From: CAXXOK01 sp963675925
GTDB lineage: Bacteria; Bacillota; Clostridia; Christensenellales; Aristaeellaceae
Direction: 5' to 3'
NCBI GenBank assembly: GCA_963675925.2
Contig: CAXXIB010000004.1
Coordinates: forward strand, 1,302,001 to 1,366,000
Length of the DNA stretch: 64,000 nucleotides
Shown here: one piece after another, positions 8,119 to 16,877 of the stretch
How positions within the stretch are numbered: position 1 is the stretch's first letter
Layout of the letters: each line of letters begins with the position of its first letter
The notes under the pieces: model-generated
What the model saw: only the letters and a program-made list of their open reading frames with translations
Database searches by the model: none
Told to the model about the DNA's origin: nothing
Program-made: the position numbers and the translations under genes

Positions 8119-8628
8119 ATGGCACAACGGAAACTCGGCCGGACCGCCGACCAGCGTAAAGCGCTGATCCGCAATCAGGTGACCAATCTGATTTGGTATG
8201 GCCGGATTGAAACCACGGAAGCGCGCGCCAAGGAAGTTCGCCGCGCTGCCGAGCGCTTGATTACGCTCGCCGTGAAAGAATGCGATAATACCATTGAAGC
8301 GCAGAAAAATTCCCACAATGAAAAAGGGCAGATCGTGACGCTTGATGTCGTCAACGATGCACCGTCCAAGCTTGCCGCCCGTCGCAGGATGCTGGCATTC
8401 CTCTATCCCGTCTCGGATGTCCGCGGCAAGGATGAGGACAAGGACGACTTCGAAGAGCGCACCAAGGGTGTGAAATACCCCGTGGTGGAAAAACTCTTCC
8501 GCGAGTATGGCCCCAAGTTTAAAAAGCGCAACGAAGAAAAGAAAATCGGCGGCGGTTATACCCGCATCTACAAGCTGGGGCCCCGCAGGGGCGATGCAGC
8601 GGAGATGTGCGTCATCGAAATCATCTAA
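8119..8628 (+). CDS. rplQ: 50S ribosomal protein L17, extended form
   Basis: The protein starts MAQRKLGRTADQRKALIRN and ends with GGGYTRIYKLGPRRGDAAEM, both typical of L17. At 169 residues it is clearly longer than the usual ~112-130. The additional residues are internal: one segment around residues 55-75 (ECDNTIEAQKNSHNEKGQ region) and an acidic segment around 100-120 (RGKDEDKDDFEERTKG). The frame is intact through both. It closes the alpha operon. Confidence 0.96.
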   Translation: MAQRKLGRTADQRKALIRNQVTNLIWYGRIETTEARAKEVRRAAERLITLAVKECDNTIEAQKNSHNEKGQIVTLDVVNDAPSKLAARRRMLAFLYPVSDVRGKDEDKDDFEERTKGVKYPVVEKLFREYGPKFKKRNEEKKIGGGYTRIYKLGPRRGDAAEMCVIEII

Positions 8629-8666
8629 ACAGCCCGCCCATAATACCCAATCTGCTTTGTCAGCTG

Positions 8667-8720
8667 CAAGCGGCAAGCGCCTCACTTACGATGTAAGTAA
8701 GATCGGCGTTTGCCGCTTTT
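8667..8720 (+). terminator. Terminator after rplQ, within the first repeat unit
   Basis: AGCGGCAAGCGCC (8669-8681) pairs with GGCGTTTGCCGCT (8704-8717), followed by TTTT. A smaller CTTAC/GTAAG hairpin sits in the loop. It follows rplQ directly and would end the alpha operon. A diverged version with compensating changes occurs in the second repeat unit near 8952-9001. Confidence 0.75.
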
Positions 8721-8797
8721 GCTTTCGCACATCTTGGGCATTCTGAACAGGCTGGGGCTAAATTCCTGAACAGGTTGGCGCTCTTATAACCGCCATT

Positions 8798-8855
8798 TTG
8801 GGCCTGTAAACCCCTTGATGTAGCGCTGCTACTACTTCGGGATTTACAAACCCAA
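8798..8855 (-). ncRNA. Minus-strand hairpin of repeat unit 1 (candidate structured RNA)
   Basis: The arms 8798-8814 (TTGGGCCTGTAAACCCC on +) and 8839-8855 form a continuous 17-bp helix only when read as minus-strand RNA, where three mismatched positions become G-U pairs. The loop contains a second perfect hairpin, GTAGC-AGC-GCTAC. The strand asymmetry suggests selection on a minus-strand transcript. No promoter was identified, so transcription is unproven. Confidence 0.45.
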
Positions 8856-9087
8856 TTTGACGACAATCTGATTCGCCGGCCTGTGTGCTTTTATTCATCG
8901 TTTACCGATAGAGCCTGCTGAAAATACTAAGTCTACGTTGTCAGCTGCGAGAGGCAAGTGCCGATCTTACATAAGTGTAAGGGAAGCGTTTGCCGCTTTT
9001 GCTTTCGCGCATCTTGGGCATTCTGAACGGGCTGGACACAAAACACCAAAAATACTTGTTGAGGCTGGCGATCATATTACCGCCATT

Positions 9088-9145
9088 TTGGGCCTGTAAA
9101 CCCCTTGATGTAGCGCTGCTACGACTTCGGGATTTACAAACCCAA
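9088..9145 (-). ncRNA. Minus-strand hairpin of repeat unit 2 (candidate structured RNA)
   Basis: This is the second copy of the same nested hairpin (arms 9088-9104 and 9129-9145). The long helix is identical. One loop base differs from copy 1 (GCTACGACTT against GCTACTACTT on +), outside the paired bases. The surrounding unit is much more diverged than the hairpin itself. Confidence 0.45.
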
Positions 9146-9319
9146 TCTGACGACAATCTGATTCGCCGGCTTGTGTGTTTTTATTCATCGTTTACCGATA
9201 CAGCCGGCTGAAAATACAGAGTCTATATTGCCACTTTTGCTTTTGCACATCTTGGGTATCTTAATCATTATTCAATATTTATATCCATACCATTTATTCC
9301 TGTGGGTGTTTTGTGTATG

Positions 9320-10420
9320 TTATGGACGCATTCCCATCTGCTCCGCCTCGGTGCACATGAGCAGAAATGCACCGACACCGTGGAGGTCGTTGGTGCAGCG
9401 TTTACGATTGCAATAAAAGGCATAATCGCCGATCCAGGTCCCCTCGGAGATATCATGGATGAGTAGATTGTTGCCATCATATTCCAGGCGGCTTACAATG
9501 CCGTGCATGGCTTTTTCGGCGGGCTGCATTGCGGTTGATGGCATCACGCCCAGCCGAACAGCCTTATACAGCGCAGCCGTAAACAGGCAGGAACAGCTCG
9601 TCTCTAGCCAGTTGCCGGGCTGGTCGCCTTTATCCACAACCTGATACCAAAGCCCGCTTGCGTCATCCTGATAGGGCAGGAGCACTGTGAGCAGATCGCG
9701 CGTAATGCGGGCGAGGGTATCGCGGTTTGCGCCGTCCATGTGTTCCATTTCATTGAGCAATGCGACCGGCACCCAACCCATCGCTCGGCCCCAGAACTCC
9801 GGCGAGCAGCCGGTTTTGGGATCGGCCCACGCGTGGCGCTTTTGCAAATCCACAGCATGGTATAAAAGCCCGGTGCTTGGGTCGCGCGTCAGCTGTTCCA
9901 TCAGCGTGGCTTGCAAGGTCACGACATCAAGCAGATCGGACCTATCAAAAGTTTTGGCATACTGCGAAAGGTACGGCCCTGCCATGTACAGCCCGTCCAG
10001 CCACATCTGGTCACGTCCCATGGCATTGTGCCAGAAGCCGCCCCGTTGGTTTTTAGGGAAATGCTCGTAAAACCAGAGGATGGTGTCCATCGCGCTTTTA
10101 TAGCGTGGATCGCCGGTTGCCGTATGCAGCGGAAACAGCAGCACCCCCGGCTGGAGATAATCCAGCTGCCCCGGATTAAACTCCTCAATATCACCATAGG
10201 GGTTGATATTGAGGTCAACCCAGGCTTTGATGTAGTCAAACAGCCGCTTGTCGCCCGTCAGCTTGTACACTTCGTGCATGCCGCTTAAAAACACCCCTTG
10301 GTGATAATAAAACCTGCCGGCAGGCGGCAGGTTTTGAGGGGTGTATGTACGCATCATGGTTTCGCAGGCGGAAAGAGCAAAGCTAAGTGGCTGTTTTCCG
10401 TTTACGGTGATGCTGCTCAT
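9320..10420 (-). CDS. Glycoside hydrolase family 88/105, unsaturated rhamnogalacturonyl hydrolase-like
   Basis: This 366-residue cytoplasmic (alpha/alpha)6-barrel enzyme belongs to the YteR/YesR type, which cleaves the unsaturated uronic acid from lyase products of pectin. Characteristic segments are FYYHQGVFLSG, WHNAMGRDQMWLDGLYMAGP (with the catalytic-type Asp in DGLYM), FWGRAMGWVPVAL and the C-terminal NDLHGVGAFLLM. No signal peptide is present. The start lies 6 bp after the aldolase stop, so it is probably cotranscribed with fba. The exact substrate cannot be fixed from sequence. Confidence 0.9.
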   Translation of the reverse strand: MSSITVNGKQPLSFALSACETMMRTYTPQNLPPAGRFYYHQGVFLSGMHEVYKLTGDKRLFDYIKAWVDLNINPYGDIEEFNPGQLDYLQPGVLLFPLHTATGDPRYKSAMDTILWFYEHFPKNQRGGFWHNAMGRDQMWLDGLYMAGPYLSQYAKTFDRSDLLDVVTLQATLMEQLTRDPSTGLLYHAVDLQKRHAWADPKTGCSPEFWGRAMGWVPVALLNEMEHMDGANRDTLARITRDLLTVLLPYQDDASGLWYQVVDKGDQPGNWLETSCSCLFTAALYKAVRLGVMPSTAMQPAEKAMHGIVSRLEYDGNNLLIHDISEGTWIGDYAFYCNRKRCTNDLHGVGAFLLMCTEAEQMGMRP

Positions 10421-10426
10421 GGGATG

Positions 10427-11362
10427 TCAGGCTTTGCCGTTGCAGCCCAGAACGTTAACGATCTTATGCTGCACCATGGAACGGATGCCGCTGCGGGCAT
10501 CGGTCAAATACTGGCGCGGGTCGAAGTGATCCGGATGCTCGGCAAAGTGCTTGCGCACTTCGGCGGTAAAGGCAAGGCGCAGGTCAGAGTCAATATTGAT
10601 TTTGCAAACCGCCAGAGACGCAGCTTTGCGCAGCATGTCTTCCGGTACGCCTTTAGCACCGGGCATGTTGCCGCCGAACTGGTTGATCATCGCAACGTAT
10701 TCAGGCACAACGCTGCTGGCGCCGTGGAGTACGATGGGGAAACCGGGAAGGCGTCTGCCGACTTCTTCCAGGATATCAAACCGCAGTTTGGCCTCACCGG
10801 TGAACTTGAACGCGCCGTGGCTGGTGCCAATGGCAATGGCCAGGCTGTCGCAACCGGTGCGCTTGACAAACTCTTCAACCTCATCGGGATGGGTGTAAGA
10901 AGAATCCTCTGCCGATACCTGAATATCGTCTTCCACGCCGGCCAGGCGGCCCAGCTCGGCCTCAACGGTGATATAGCGGTTTTGGCTGTGGGCGTAGTCT
11001 ACCACGCGGCGGGTCTGCTCGATATTCTTTTCAAAAGGCAGATGGCTGCCGTCGATCATGACGCTGGTGAAGCCGCCGTCGATGCAGCTTTTGGCAGTTT
11101 CAAAATCCGGGCCGTGGTCCAGGTGTACGGCGATGGGCAGATCGGTGTCTTCCAGGGCCGCTTCGATCATTTTCATGAGGTATACGTGCTTGGCATACTT
11201 GCGTGCGCCCTTGGAAACCTGCAGGATCAGCGGCGCGTTTTCCAGTTTCGCAGCCTCGGTGATACCCTGAATGATTTCCATATTATTGACGTTAAAAGCT
11301 CCAATGGCATACCCGCCTGCATAGGCTTTTTCAAACATTTCCTTTGTGTTAACTAACGGCAT
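10427..11362 (-). CDS. fba: Fructose-1,6-bisphosphate aldolase, class II
   Basis: This 311-residue zinc-dependent aldolase of glycolysis cleaves fructose-1,6-bisphosphate. Family motifs include GAFNVNNMEI, AVHLDHG with the catalytic Asp and a zinc-ligand His, SVMIDGSHLPFEKN, TVEAELG, AIGTSHGAFKF and LHGASSVV. The length is usual. The start follows AGAGGAGGCC. A close relative acting on tagatose bisphosphate would look similar, so substrate preference is less certain than class. Confidence 0.95.
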   Translation of the reverse strand: MPLVNTKEMFEKAYAGGYAIGAFNVNNMEIIQGITEAAKLENAPLILQVSKGARKYAKHVYLMKMIEAALEDTDLPIAVHLDHGPDFETAKSCIDGGFTSVMIDGSHLPFEKNIEQTRRVVDYAHSQNRYITVEAELGRLAGVEDDIQVSAEDSSYTHPDEVEEFVKRTGCDSLAIAIGTSHGAFKFTGEAKLRFDILEEVGRRLPGFPIVLHGASSVVPEYVAMINQFGGNMPGAKGVPEDMLRKAASLAVCKINIDSDLRLAFTAEVRKHFAEHPDHFDPRQYLTDARSGIRSMVQHKIVNVLGCNGKA

Positions 11363-11393
11363 AGTACTTGGCCTCCTCTTTCGATATATGGAT

Positions 11394-11467
11394 AGTATAG
11401 CATTGTTTGTCCGATTCGTAAATCTTTACAGCATCATATCGCAACGGTAATAAAACTATGCTATACT
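11394..11467. promoter_or_regulatory. Divergent fba / VanW-gene promoter region
   Basis: Two extended -10 elements of the form TGCTATACT point away from each other. One is on the minus strand with TATACT at 11394-11399 for fba, and one is on the plus strand with TATACT at 11462-11467 for the VanW gene. Clear -35 boxes are not evident, as is common with extended -10 promoters. Confidence 0.6.
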
Positions 11468-11488
11468 GTTGCAAAGGAGTGTGTAGGC

Positions 11489-12637
11489 TTGTTGAAACGT
11501 TTTTTAGCCCTTAGTTTTATGGGAATACTCTTGTTTTCGGTCACCGTAGGCTTCGCCCAGGATGCGGCGGAGAGCCAAGCGGTAGACCTGAGCGATGAGC
11601 AGGTTGTTGAAGACGACGTTGCCGATGACGGCATGGGCGAGATCGTCGGGAAAACCGACCGAGTATCCCCAAGCGTAAAGGGGCTCACCCCACTCTATAC
11701 AACCAAAATCAAGTTTTTAACGGCAAACGGAGCGTATGCTACGATTCGTGCCGATCAGGATCAAGACTCTAAGGCGCTGGGCAGTGTCGGCAAAGGCAAG
11801 CAGATCACCGTGTACCGCGTGTTCCCCGCCTATGTGCTGGCAGAGTATAATGGGATTTCCGGATTCATTCTGCGTACCTGTGTCGATGAAAACATGACTG
11901 CTATCGACCCGGATAACACCCCGCCCTACGGCGTGACGCTGAACCGCTATGTTGCCACGACGACCGCCGATGCCAAGGTGTATGTCGATCCCGATACATC
12001 CAGCGAGTCCTTTAAAATTGTGGTGGGGGCTGGCAACAAAGTCGCCATACTCGGCTTCAATGGCAGTTTTGCCAAGGTGCTGTATTGGCGCAGTTACGGC
12101 TACATCGATGTGACCCTGCTTAAGGACTTGGTGCCGGTGTCCCCGACGGAAGTCCCCATGAGTGACGAAACACCGCTGGCGGCATTTTCATCGTTCTTTG
12201 TGTATGACAACGGTGTAGAGCTTAACGATGGCCGCGTGAAAAATATTGTCCGCTCCTGCGAGTCGATGACGCGCATAATGCAGCCCGGCGAAAGTTTGGA
12301 CTTTAATAACCAGGTAGGTCCCTACAGCAAGAGCAACGGCTACTTCCCGGCACCTGTACTGGTCAACGGTACGGCAAAACCCGGATATGGCGGCGGCACT
12401 TGCCAAAGCTCGTCCACGCTGTATAACACGGTGCGCCAGTTGCCGGGTATCACCATTGTGTATCGCCGCCCGCATGGTCCCGCCTGTGCGCGCTACTTGC
12501 CCATGCATCAGGATGCTGCCGTGGGGAACCAATCGCTGAATTTTATTTTCCGCAACGACTATACCTTCCCCATCCGCATTCTGGCCGAGACGACCGGAGA
12601 AGGGATTCTCACGATTCAAGTTTTCAGAGCGGACTAA
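11489..12637 (+). CDS. VanW family secreted protein with SH3-like domains
   Basis: This 382-residue exported protein starts at TTG (11489 or the adjacent TTG at 11492) behind AAGGAGTG. Residues 1-23 form a signal peptide ending in VGFAQ. Two SH3-like repeats follow (ANGAYATIRADQDQDSKALG, then VATTTADAKVYVDPDTSSES). The C-terminal VanW domain spans about residues 250-380, with MQPGESLDFNNQVGPYSKSN and GGGTCQSSSTLYN. VanW domains are found in vancomycin-resistance loci and many cell-envelope proteins. Their biochemical function is not established; a wall-associated role is inferred. Confidence 0.88.
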   Translation: MLKRFLALSFMGILLFSVTVGFAQDAAESQAVDLSDEQVVEDDVADDGMGEIVGKTDRVSPSVKGLTPLYTTKIKFLTANGAYATIRADQDQDSKALGSVGKGKQITVYRVFPAYVLAEYNGISGFILRTCVDENMTAIDPDNTPPYGVTLNRYVATTTADAKVYVDPDTSSESFKIVVGAGNKVAILGFNGSFAKVLYWRSYGYIDVTLLKDLVPVSPTEVPMSDETPLAAFSSFFVYDNGVELNDGRVKNIVRSCESMTRIMQPGESLDFNNQVGPYSKSNGYFPAPVLVNGTAKPGYGGGTCQSSSTLYNTVRQLPGITIVYRRPHGPACARYLPMHQDAAVGNQSLNFIFRNDYTFPIRILAETTGEGILTIQVFRAD

Positions 12638-12690
12638 GCCGCGCGCGTTGCGATGCGTCATCCCTGAAAAAAGATAGATATTATCGATAT

Positions 12691-12720
12691 AAAAAGGCCG
12701 CGCACTGCGCGGCCTTTTTT
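12691..12720. terminator. Bidirectional terminator
   Basis: AAAAAGGCCGCGCACTGCGCGGCCTTTTTT forms a GC-rich hairpin with flanking A and T runs. It separates the plus-strand VanW gene from the minus-strand ABC operon that ends at 12756, and can serve both. Confidence 0.92.
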
Positions 12721-12755
12721 GTGCGGAGTGGGAAGTCTTTCTACAGACTATAACC

Positions 12756-13658
12756 TTACGCCGCTTGCTTTTTTCTGCGCTTCATCAATACCACGATCAC
12801 CATCATGATAACCGTAATCACATAGGGCGCGGACGCGGTAATATCGGCCGGGATGTACTTCTGCATGCGCAGGCCCAGCGCGTCGATAAAGCCAAACAGC
12901 AGCGCAGCCAGGAACACGCGCGGGGGATTGCCGCCACCGAAGATCACGCACGCGACCGCAATAAACCCGCGAGAAGCGCTCATGTTTTCGGAAAACATGG
13001 TCAGGTACCCAAGACTTAAATGCGCACCGGACAGCGATGCCATAATGCCACAGAGCACCGAGGCGAGCATCTTCATGCGGTCCGGGTTCTTGCCGGCGGC
13101 GCGGAGGGCTTCCGGCGCTTCTCCGGAGGCGCGCAGGTGGAACCCCAGCGGGGTTTTGTACAGTAAAAGCCAGCTAAAAAGCACCAGTATCCAACTGATA
13201 TACACCAGCAGGGTGTTTCCGCTGAGCAGGGTGCCCAGCACCGGGATGGACTCAATCCAGGCAAAGTGCAGCACCGGCAGCGGAACAATACCCGGCCCGG
13301 AAAACGAGCCCTTCACGCCAAACAGCGTGCGCAGCAGGAATACCGTTAGCCCGCCTGCCAGGATGTTAAGTGCAATGCCGATGACAAACTCATCACTCTT
13401 AAACTTGACGGAAAACAGATAATAGAATAGCCCCAGCAGGATGCCCAGCACCACCGCAAACACAAGCCCCATCATCCAGCTGCCATACAGGTAGCTGCCC
13501 AGCACCGCGAAAAACGCACCCATCAGCATCATGCCTTCAACGCCGATGTTCATAATGCCAACGCGTTCGGTCATCAGGCAGCCCAGCGCGCACAGAACCA
13601 CCGGCGTGGCAGTGCGCAGCGTGTTTTGGAACAATAGCAGGTTAAAAATATCACTCAT
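12756..13658 (-). CDS. Nucleoside-type ABC transporter permease (NupQ/YufQ-like)
   Basis: This 300-residue membrane protein has about eight to nine hydrophobic segments. It contains the ERVGIMNIGVEGMMLMGAFF motif typical of the BmpC-D/RbsC-like permeases that partner basic membrane lipoprotein (BMP) nucleoside-binding proteins. It is the last gene of a three-gene operon: its start overlaps the upstream permease by 4 nt. Import of nucleosides is inferred from the family. Confidence 0.88.
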   Translation of the reverse strand: MSDIFNLLLFQNTLRTATPVVLCALGCLMTERVGIMNIGVEGMMLMGAFFAVLGSYLYGSWMMGLVFAVVLGILLGLFYYLFSVKFKSDEFVIGIALNILAGGLTVFLLRTLFGVKGSFSGPGIVPLPVLHFAWIESIPVLGTLLSGNTLLVYISWILVLFSWLLLYKTPLGFHLRASGEAPEALRAAGKNPDRMKMLASVLCGIMASLSGAHLSLGYLTMFSENMSASRGFIAVACVIFGGGNPPRVFLAALLFGFIDALGLRMQKYIPADITASAPYVITVIMMVIVVLMKRRKKQAA

Positions 13659-14785
13659 GCTGCACTCGCCTCCCCGGTCTGTCCGCGTTTCATCTTACGT
13701 TTGGCCGTCCACACGCGCAGTTGCTGGCGAATGCCGCCCTCGGCTGCCATAAAGAAGATGATCACAGCCTGGACGATGAGTATCACTTCACTGGAGATAC
13801 CTGCTGACAGCTCCATGGCCGATCCACCGATGGTGAGAATGGCAAAGAAGAAGCTCATCAAAATCACCCCAAAGGGGTTATAGCGCATAATCATGGCAAC
13901 CAGCATGCCATCGAAGTAGTATCCCGCCGATAGATTGGTGATGAAGCGTTTGTGGATGCCAAAGACCTCGATCATCCCCGTAAGCCCGCAGAGCATCCCT
14001 GAAATGACCATGCCGGTAATCATCAGCCGATCGGCGCGGATGCCGCCGTACCGGGCAAAGCGCTCGTTGGTGCCGGTGATCTTCATCTCAAACCCCGTGG
14101 TGGAACGCGTCATCAGGTACCAGATGACCAATGCCGCGCCCAGCGCCAGCCAGATACTGCCGTTGAGGTTGGATAGCTTTATAATCGGCGAAAACGATGC
14201 GGCAATGCTGTCCGTACCGGAGGAGATGCCGCGCTCGGCGGTCTTTAATGGCCCGTTGGCAAGGAAACTGCATAGGTAGATGGCCGCGGAGTTGAGCAGG
14301 ATGGTGGTAACGACTTCGTTTACCTTTAACTTCACCTTGAGCACGCCGGGAATCCACGCGTAGAACCCGCCTGCGAGCATAGCGGCGATGAGTGCGCACA
14401 CGATAATCAGCCAACTGGGCGCACCAACCAGGCGCGCACCGACTATGGCAGCGGCCAGACCGCCAAAGTACAGTTGACCCTCACCGCCCACATTGAATAT
14501 ACCGGCCTTGGCCGCAATGCTCATGCCAAGCCCGGTCAGGCACAGGGTGGCGGCCTTGGCAAGCGTATTGCCAAACGCGCGCGGCTTGCCAAGCGCGCCG
14601 ACGAACAGCGCTTTGTAGCACACAATCGGGTCATATCCAACCAGCAGCATAATACCCGCGCCGACCAGAAACGCCAGCACGACCGCAATCAGCAGCGACA
14701 GCAGGTACTGCGCCGTCAGGCGGTATTTGGGCCGGCCGACCAGCAGGAACTTCACAGCCAGCAAGAAACGAATAACATGCCTCAT
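13655..14785 (-). CDS. Nucleoside-type ABC transporter permease (NupP/YufP-like)
   Basis: This 376-residue permease is longer than its partner because of an N-terminal extension, as is normal for the YufP-type subunit. It contains KAGIFNVGGEGQLYFGGLAA, the permease signature equivalent to the one in the neighbouring subunit, and multiple membrane segments. It overlaps the ATPase gene by 4 nt upstream and the second permease by 4 nt downstream, implying stoichiometric cotranslation. Confidence 0.88.
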   Translation of the reverse strand: MRHVIRFLLAVKFLLVGRPKYRLTAQYLLSLLIAVVLAFLVGAGIMLLVGYDPIVCYKALFVGALGKPRAFGNTLAKAATLCLTGLGMSIAAKAGIFNVGGEGQLYFGGLAAAIVGARLVGAPSWLIIVCALIAAMLAGGFYAWIPGVLKVKLKVNEVVTTILLNSAAIYLCSFLANGPLKTAERGISSGTDSIAASFSPIIKLSNLNGSIWLALGAALVIWYLMTRSTTGFEMKITGTNERFARYGGIRADRLMITGMVISGMLCGLTGMIEVFGIHKRFITNLSAGYYFDGMLVAMIMRYNPFGVILMSFFFAILTIGGSAMELSAGISSEVILIVQAVIIFFMAAEGGIRQQLRVWTAKRKMKRGQTGEASAA

Positions 14786-16323
14786 GCCTGTGCCTCCTGT
14801 CTGCCGCCGGTCATATAGTAGCTGATCTCCTGCTTGGAAATAGTCCCGCTGCGAAACCTGCCGGTAATCTGCCCTTCGTACAGGGTGACCAGCCGGTCGG
14901 ACAGGCGGAACAGCTCATCCAGATCCGCGCTGACCAAAAGGATGGCACAGCCTGCTTGGCGTTTTTCCAATATCTTTTCATGGATGAACTCAATCGCGCC
15001 GATATCCACGCCGCGCGTGGGCTGGTTGATAATCAGCACGGGGGTGTTAAAGGAAAATTCCCGCGCAAGGATTGCTTTTTGCATGTTGCCGCCGGACAGG
15101 CTTTTCATGGGCAGTTCCACACCGCCGGAACGCACATCAAACTGCTTGGACAGCTTTCTGGCAAAGGTGGTGGCGCGGCGCTTGTTAAACTGAATTCCAA
15201 AACTGCGAAACGCCTTTTGGCGTTGCTTGCCCACCAGCATATTCTCCATAATCGTCGCCTCGGCGGACAGGCCGGTGCGCATTCGGTCCGATGGGATGAA
15301 GCTGACGCCCATGCTGCGGATGTCGATGGTGCGCATCCGGCTGATGTTTTGACCGTTCAGGTACACCTCGCCGCCGGTTTGCGGGCGGAGGTTCATAATG
15401 CACTCGGTCAGCTCCGTCTGTCCGTTGCCCTCTACGCCGCATATGCCAACAATCTCGCCCGCGTGCAGGGTCAGGTTGATGCCTTTGACGGCAGGAAGAT
15501 CCCGGTCATCGCGGGCTTGCAGGTTCTCAAGCCGTAGCACTTCCTTTTCGCCGGGCTCGCCGGTGCGCAGTTCGTCAAACAGCACTTCCCGCCCGACCAT
15601 CATGGCGGCGAGCTGCTTTTCGTCGGTGTCCTCCGTATCCACAATGCCGACAAGCTGGCCCTGCTTCATCACGCCGACGCGATCGGAAAACTGCATCACT
15701 TCGTGCAGCTTGTGCGTGATCAATATTACAGTCATGCCCTGCTCGCGGATGATGCTTCTGAGCACCTGAAACAGGTCATCGGCCTCGGCGGGGGAGAGTA
15801 CGGCGGTCGGCTCGTCCAAAATCAGGATGTCCGCACCGCGGTGCAACGCTTTCAAGATTTCCACACGCTGCTGCTGGCCGACGCTCAGGTCATCCACAAT
15901 ATCGCCGGGGTTTACAGGCAAACCAAAGCGCTTGCCTAAAGCAAGCACCTCTGCATGGATGCGTTTCTGATCGTAGAACATCAGGTTTTTTGTCGGCTCC
16001 GATCCCAGGGCAATGTTCTGGGCAACGGTAAAGCTGGGGACCAGCTTAAAATGCTGATGGACCATCCCCACACCCATGGCGATTGCGCGCATGGGATCGT
16101 GCCGGGGAGAAATGGATTCCCCTTTGACGATCACGTCGCCCAGTGTCAGGCGGGTCAGGCCGTAGAGCACGTTCATCAGCGTGGTTTTTCCTGCGCCGTT
16201 TTCCCCAACCAGTGCAAATGCCTCGCCACGGCGTATGTCCAGGCTGACATCGTCGTTGGCCAGGGTGCTCGGATAGCGCACGGAAACGTGTTGAAATCGT
16301 ACGACCGGGGCATTGTCTGTCAT
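14782..16323 (-). CDS. Nucleoside-type ABC transporter ATPase, duplicated (NupO/YufO-like)
   Basis: This 513-residue protein consists of two ABC ATPase domains. The first has a Walker A GENGAGKTT, signature LSVGQQQRVEIL and Walker B ILILDEPTAVL. The second has a degenerate P-loop (GVEGNGQTELTE) and signature LSGGNMQKAILARE. This asymmetry is normal for the RbsA/BmpB-like ATPases. It is the first gene of the transporter operon, starting behind GAGGTGACAGG. No BMP substrate-binding protein gene is adjacent. Confidence 0.92.
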   Translation of the reverse strand: MTDNAPVVRFQHVSVRYPSTLANDDVSLDIRRGEAFALVGENGAGKTTLMNVLYGLTRLTLGDVIVKGESISPRHDPMRAIAMGVGMVHQHFKLVPSFTVAQNIALGSEPTKNLMFYDQKRIHAEVLALGKRFGLPVNPGDIVDDLSVGQQQRVEILKALHRGADILILDEPTAVLSPAEADDLFQVLRSIIREQGMTVILITHKLHEVMQFSDRVGVMKQGQLVGIVDTEDTDEKQLAAMMVGREVLFDELRTGEPGEKEVLRLENLQARDDRDLPAVKGINLTLHAGEIVGICGVEGNGQTELTECIMNLRPQTGGEVYLNGQNISRMRTIDIRSMGVSFIPSDRMRTGLSAEATIMENMLVGKQRQKAFRSFGIQFNKRRATTFARKLSKQFDVRSGGVELPMKSLSGGNMQKAILAREFSFNTPVLIINQPTRGVDIGAIEFIHEKILEKRQAGCAILLVSADLDELFRLSDRLVTLYEGQITGRFRSGTISKQEISYYMTGGRQEAQA

Positions 16324-16361
16324 CCTGTCACCTCACGGGTGTATTGCATGGGGTAGATTGC

Positions 16362-16877
16362 TCAGCGAACGTAGCGTACTTTGTCTTTGTCGTAATACCC
16401 CCGCCGGTCGGGGGTTTCGGCAGCAAGGCCCAGCGCAATAAGCGAAAAGGGCACGGCATCGTGGATATTGAGCAGATCAGCTACAACACCGTAGCGGTCT
16501 TCATACGGGTACAGGGCAGACCAGCAGCTTCCGTACCCAAGCTCGGTTGCCTGTAGCATCAGCGTTTGGGTTGCGGCGGCGCAGTCCTGCGGCCAGAGTT
16601 CCAGTCCGGGTGCTTTTGGGTAGGCAGTCGGATCGCCGCAGACAACAATCGCCAGCGAGGCCTGGGTTAAAAACTTGGCATAGGGGTGCTTGGCCGCGAT
16701 CTGTGCCAGCATCTCTTTATTTTGGATTACAACAAACGAGTACGGCCGCATGTTTCTGGCGCTGGGCGCGCACATGGCGGCCTCCAGTATCATATCGATG
16801 TGCTCCTGAGAGACTTCCGCTCCCGGAATATATTTGCGTATGCTGCGGCGGGCACGAATGGCTTGTGATGTATTCAT
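16362..16877 (-). CDS. Nitroreductase family protein
   Basis: This 171-residue FMN-dependent oxidoreductase of the nitroreductase fold begins MNTSQAIRARRSIRKY. It carries CAPSARNMRPYSFVVI and the GYGSCW segment characteristic of the family. The ATG at 16877 behind AAGGAGAGT is chosen; an in-frame start farther upstream would add 35 residues without family resemblance. The natural substrate is unknown. It lies 38 bp upstream of the ABC ATPase gene on the same strand and may be cotranscribed with it. Confidence 0.88.
   Translation of the reverse strand: MNTSQAIRARRSIRKYIPGAEVSQEHIDMILEAAMCAPSARNMRPYSFVVIQNKEMLAQIAAKHPYAKFLTQASLAIVVCGDPTAYPKAPGLELWPQDCAAATQTLMLQATELGYGSCWSALYPYEDRYGVVADLLNIHDAVPFSLIALGLAAETPDRRGYYDKDKVRYVR

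Larger units (their letters stand above)
8650..9270. repeat. Tandem ~290-bp repeat, two full copies and a third partial one
   Basis: Two units (about 8650-8932 and 8933-9222) share long identical blocks: GTCAGCTGC, GCTTTTGCTTTCGC, CATCTTGGGCATTCTGAAC, the CGCCATTTTGGGCCTG block, and GCTTTTATTCATCGTTTACC-type tails. A truncated third copy (about 9223-9270) begins with the same GTCTA..TTG junction and stops after CATCTTGGG. The period is 290 bp measured between hairpins. No coding sequence is supported on either strand; the short minus-strand frames share tails only because the DNA is repeated. Confidence 0.85.

Noticed and set aside
8660..9156. Two short minus-strand frames that share a common C-terminal-like pattern (VCKSRS, SSATSRGLQAQNGG)
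   Set aside because: They are similar only because the DNA is a tandem repeat. The conserved part coincides with the RNA-like hairpin, and there are no ribosome binding sites.
10298..11356. A 352-codon plus-strand open frame
   Set aside because: It is antisense to the fructose-bisphosphate aldolase gene and shows no protein-like features.
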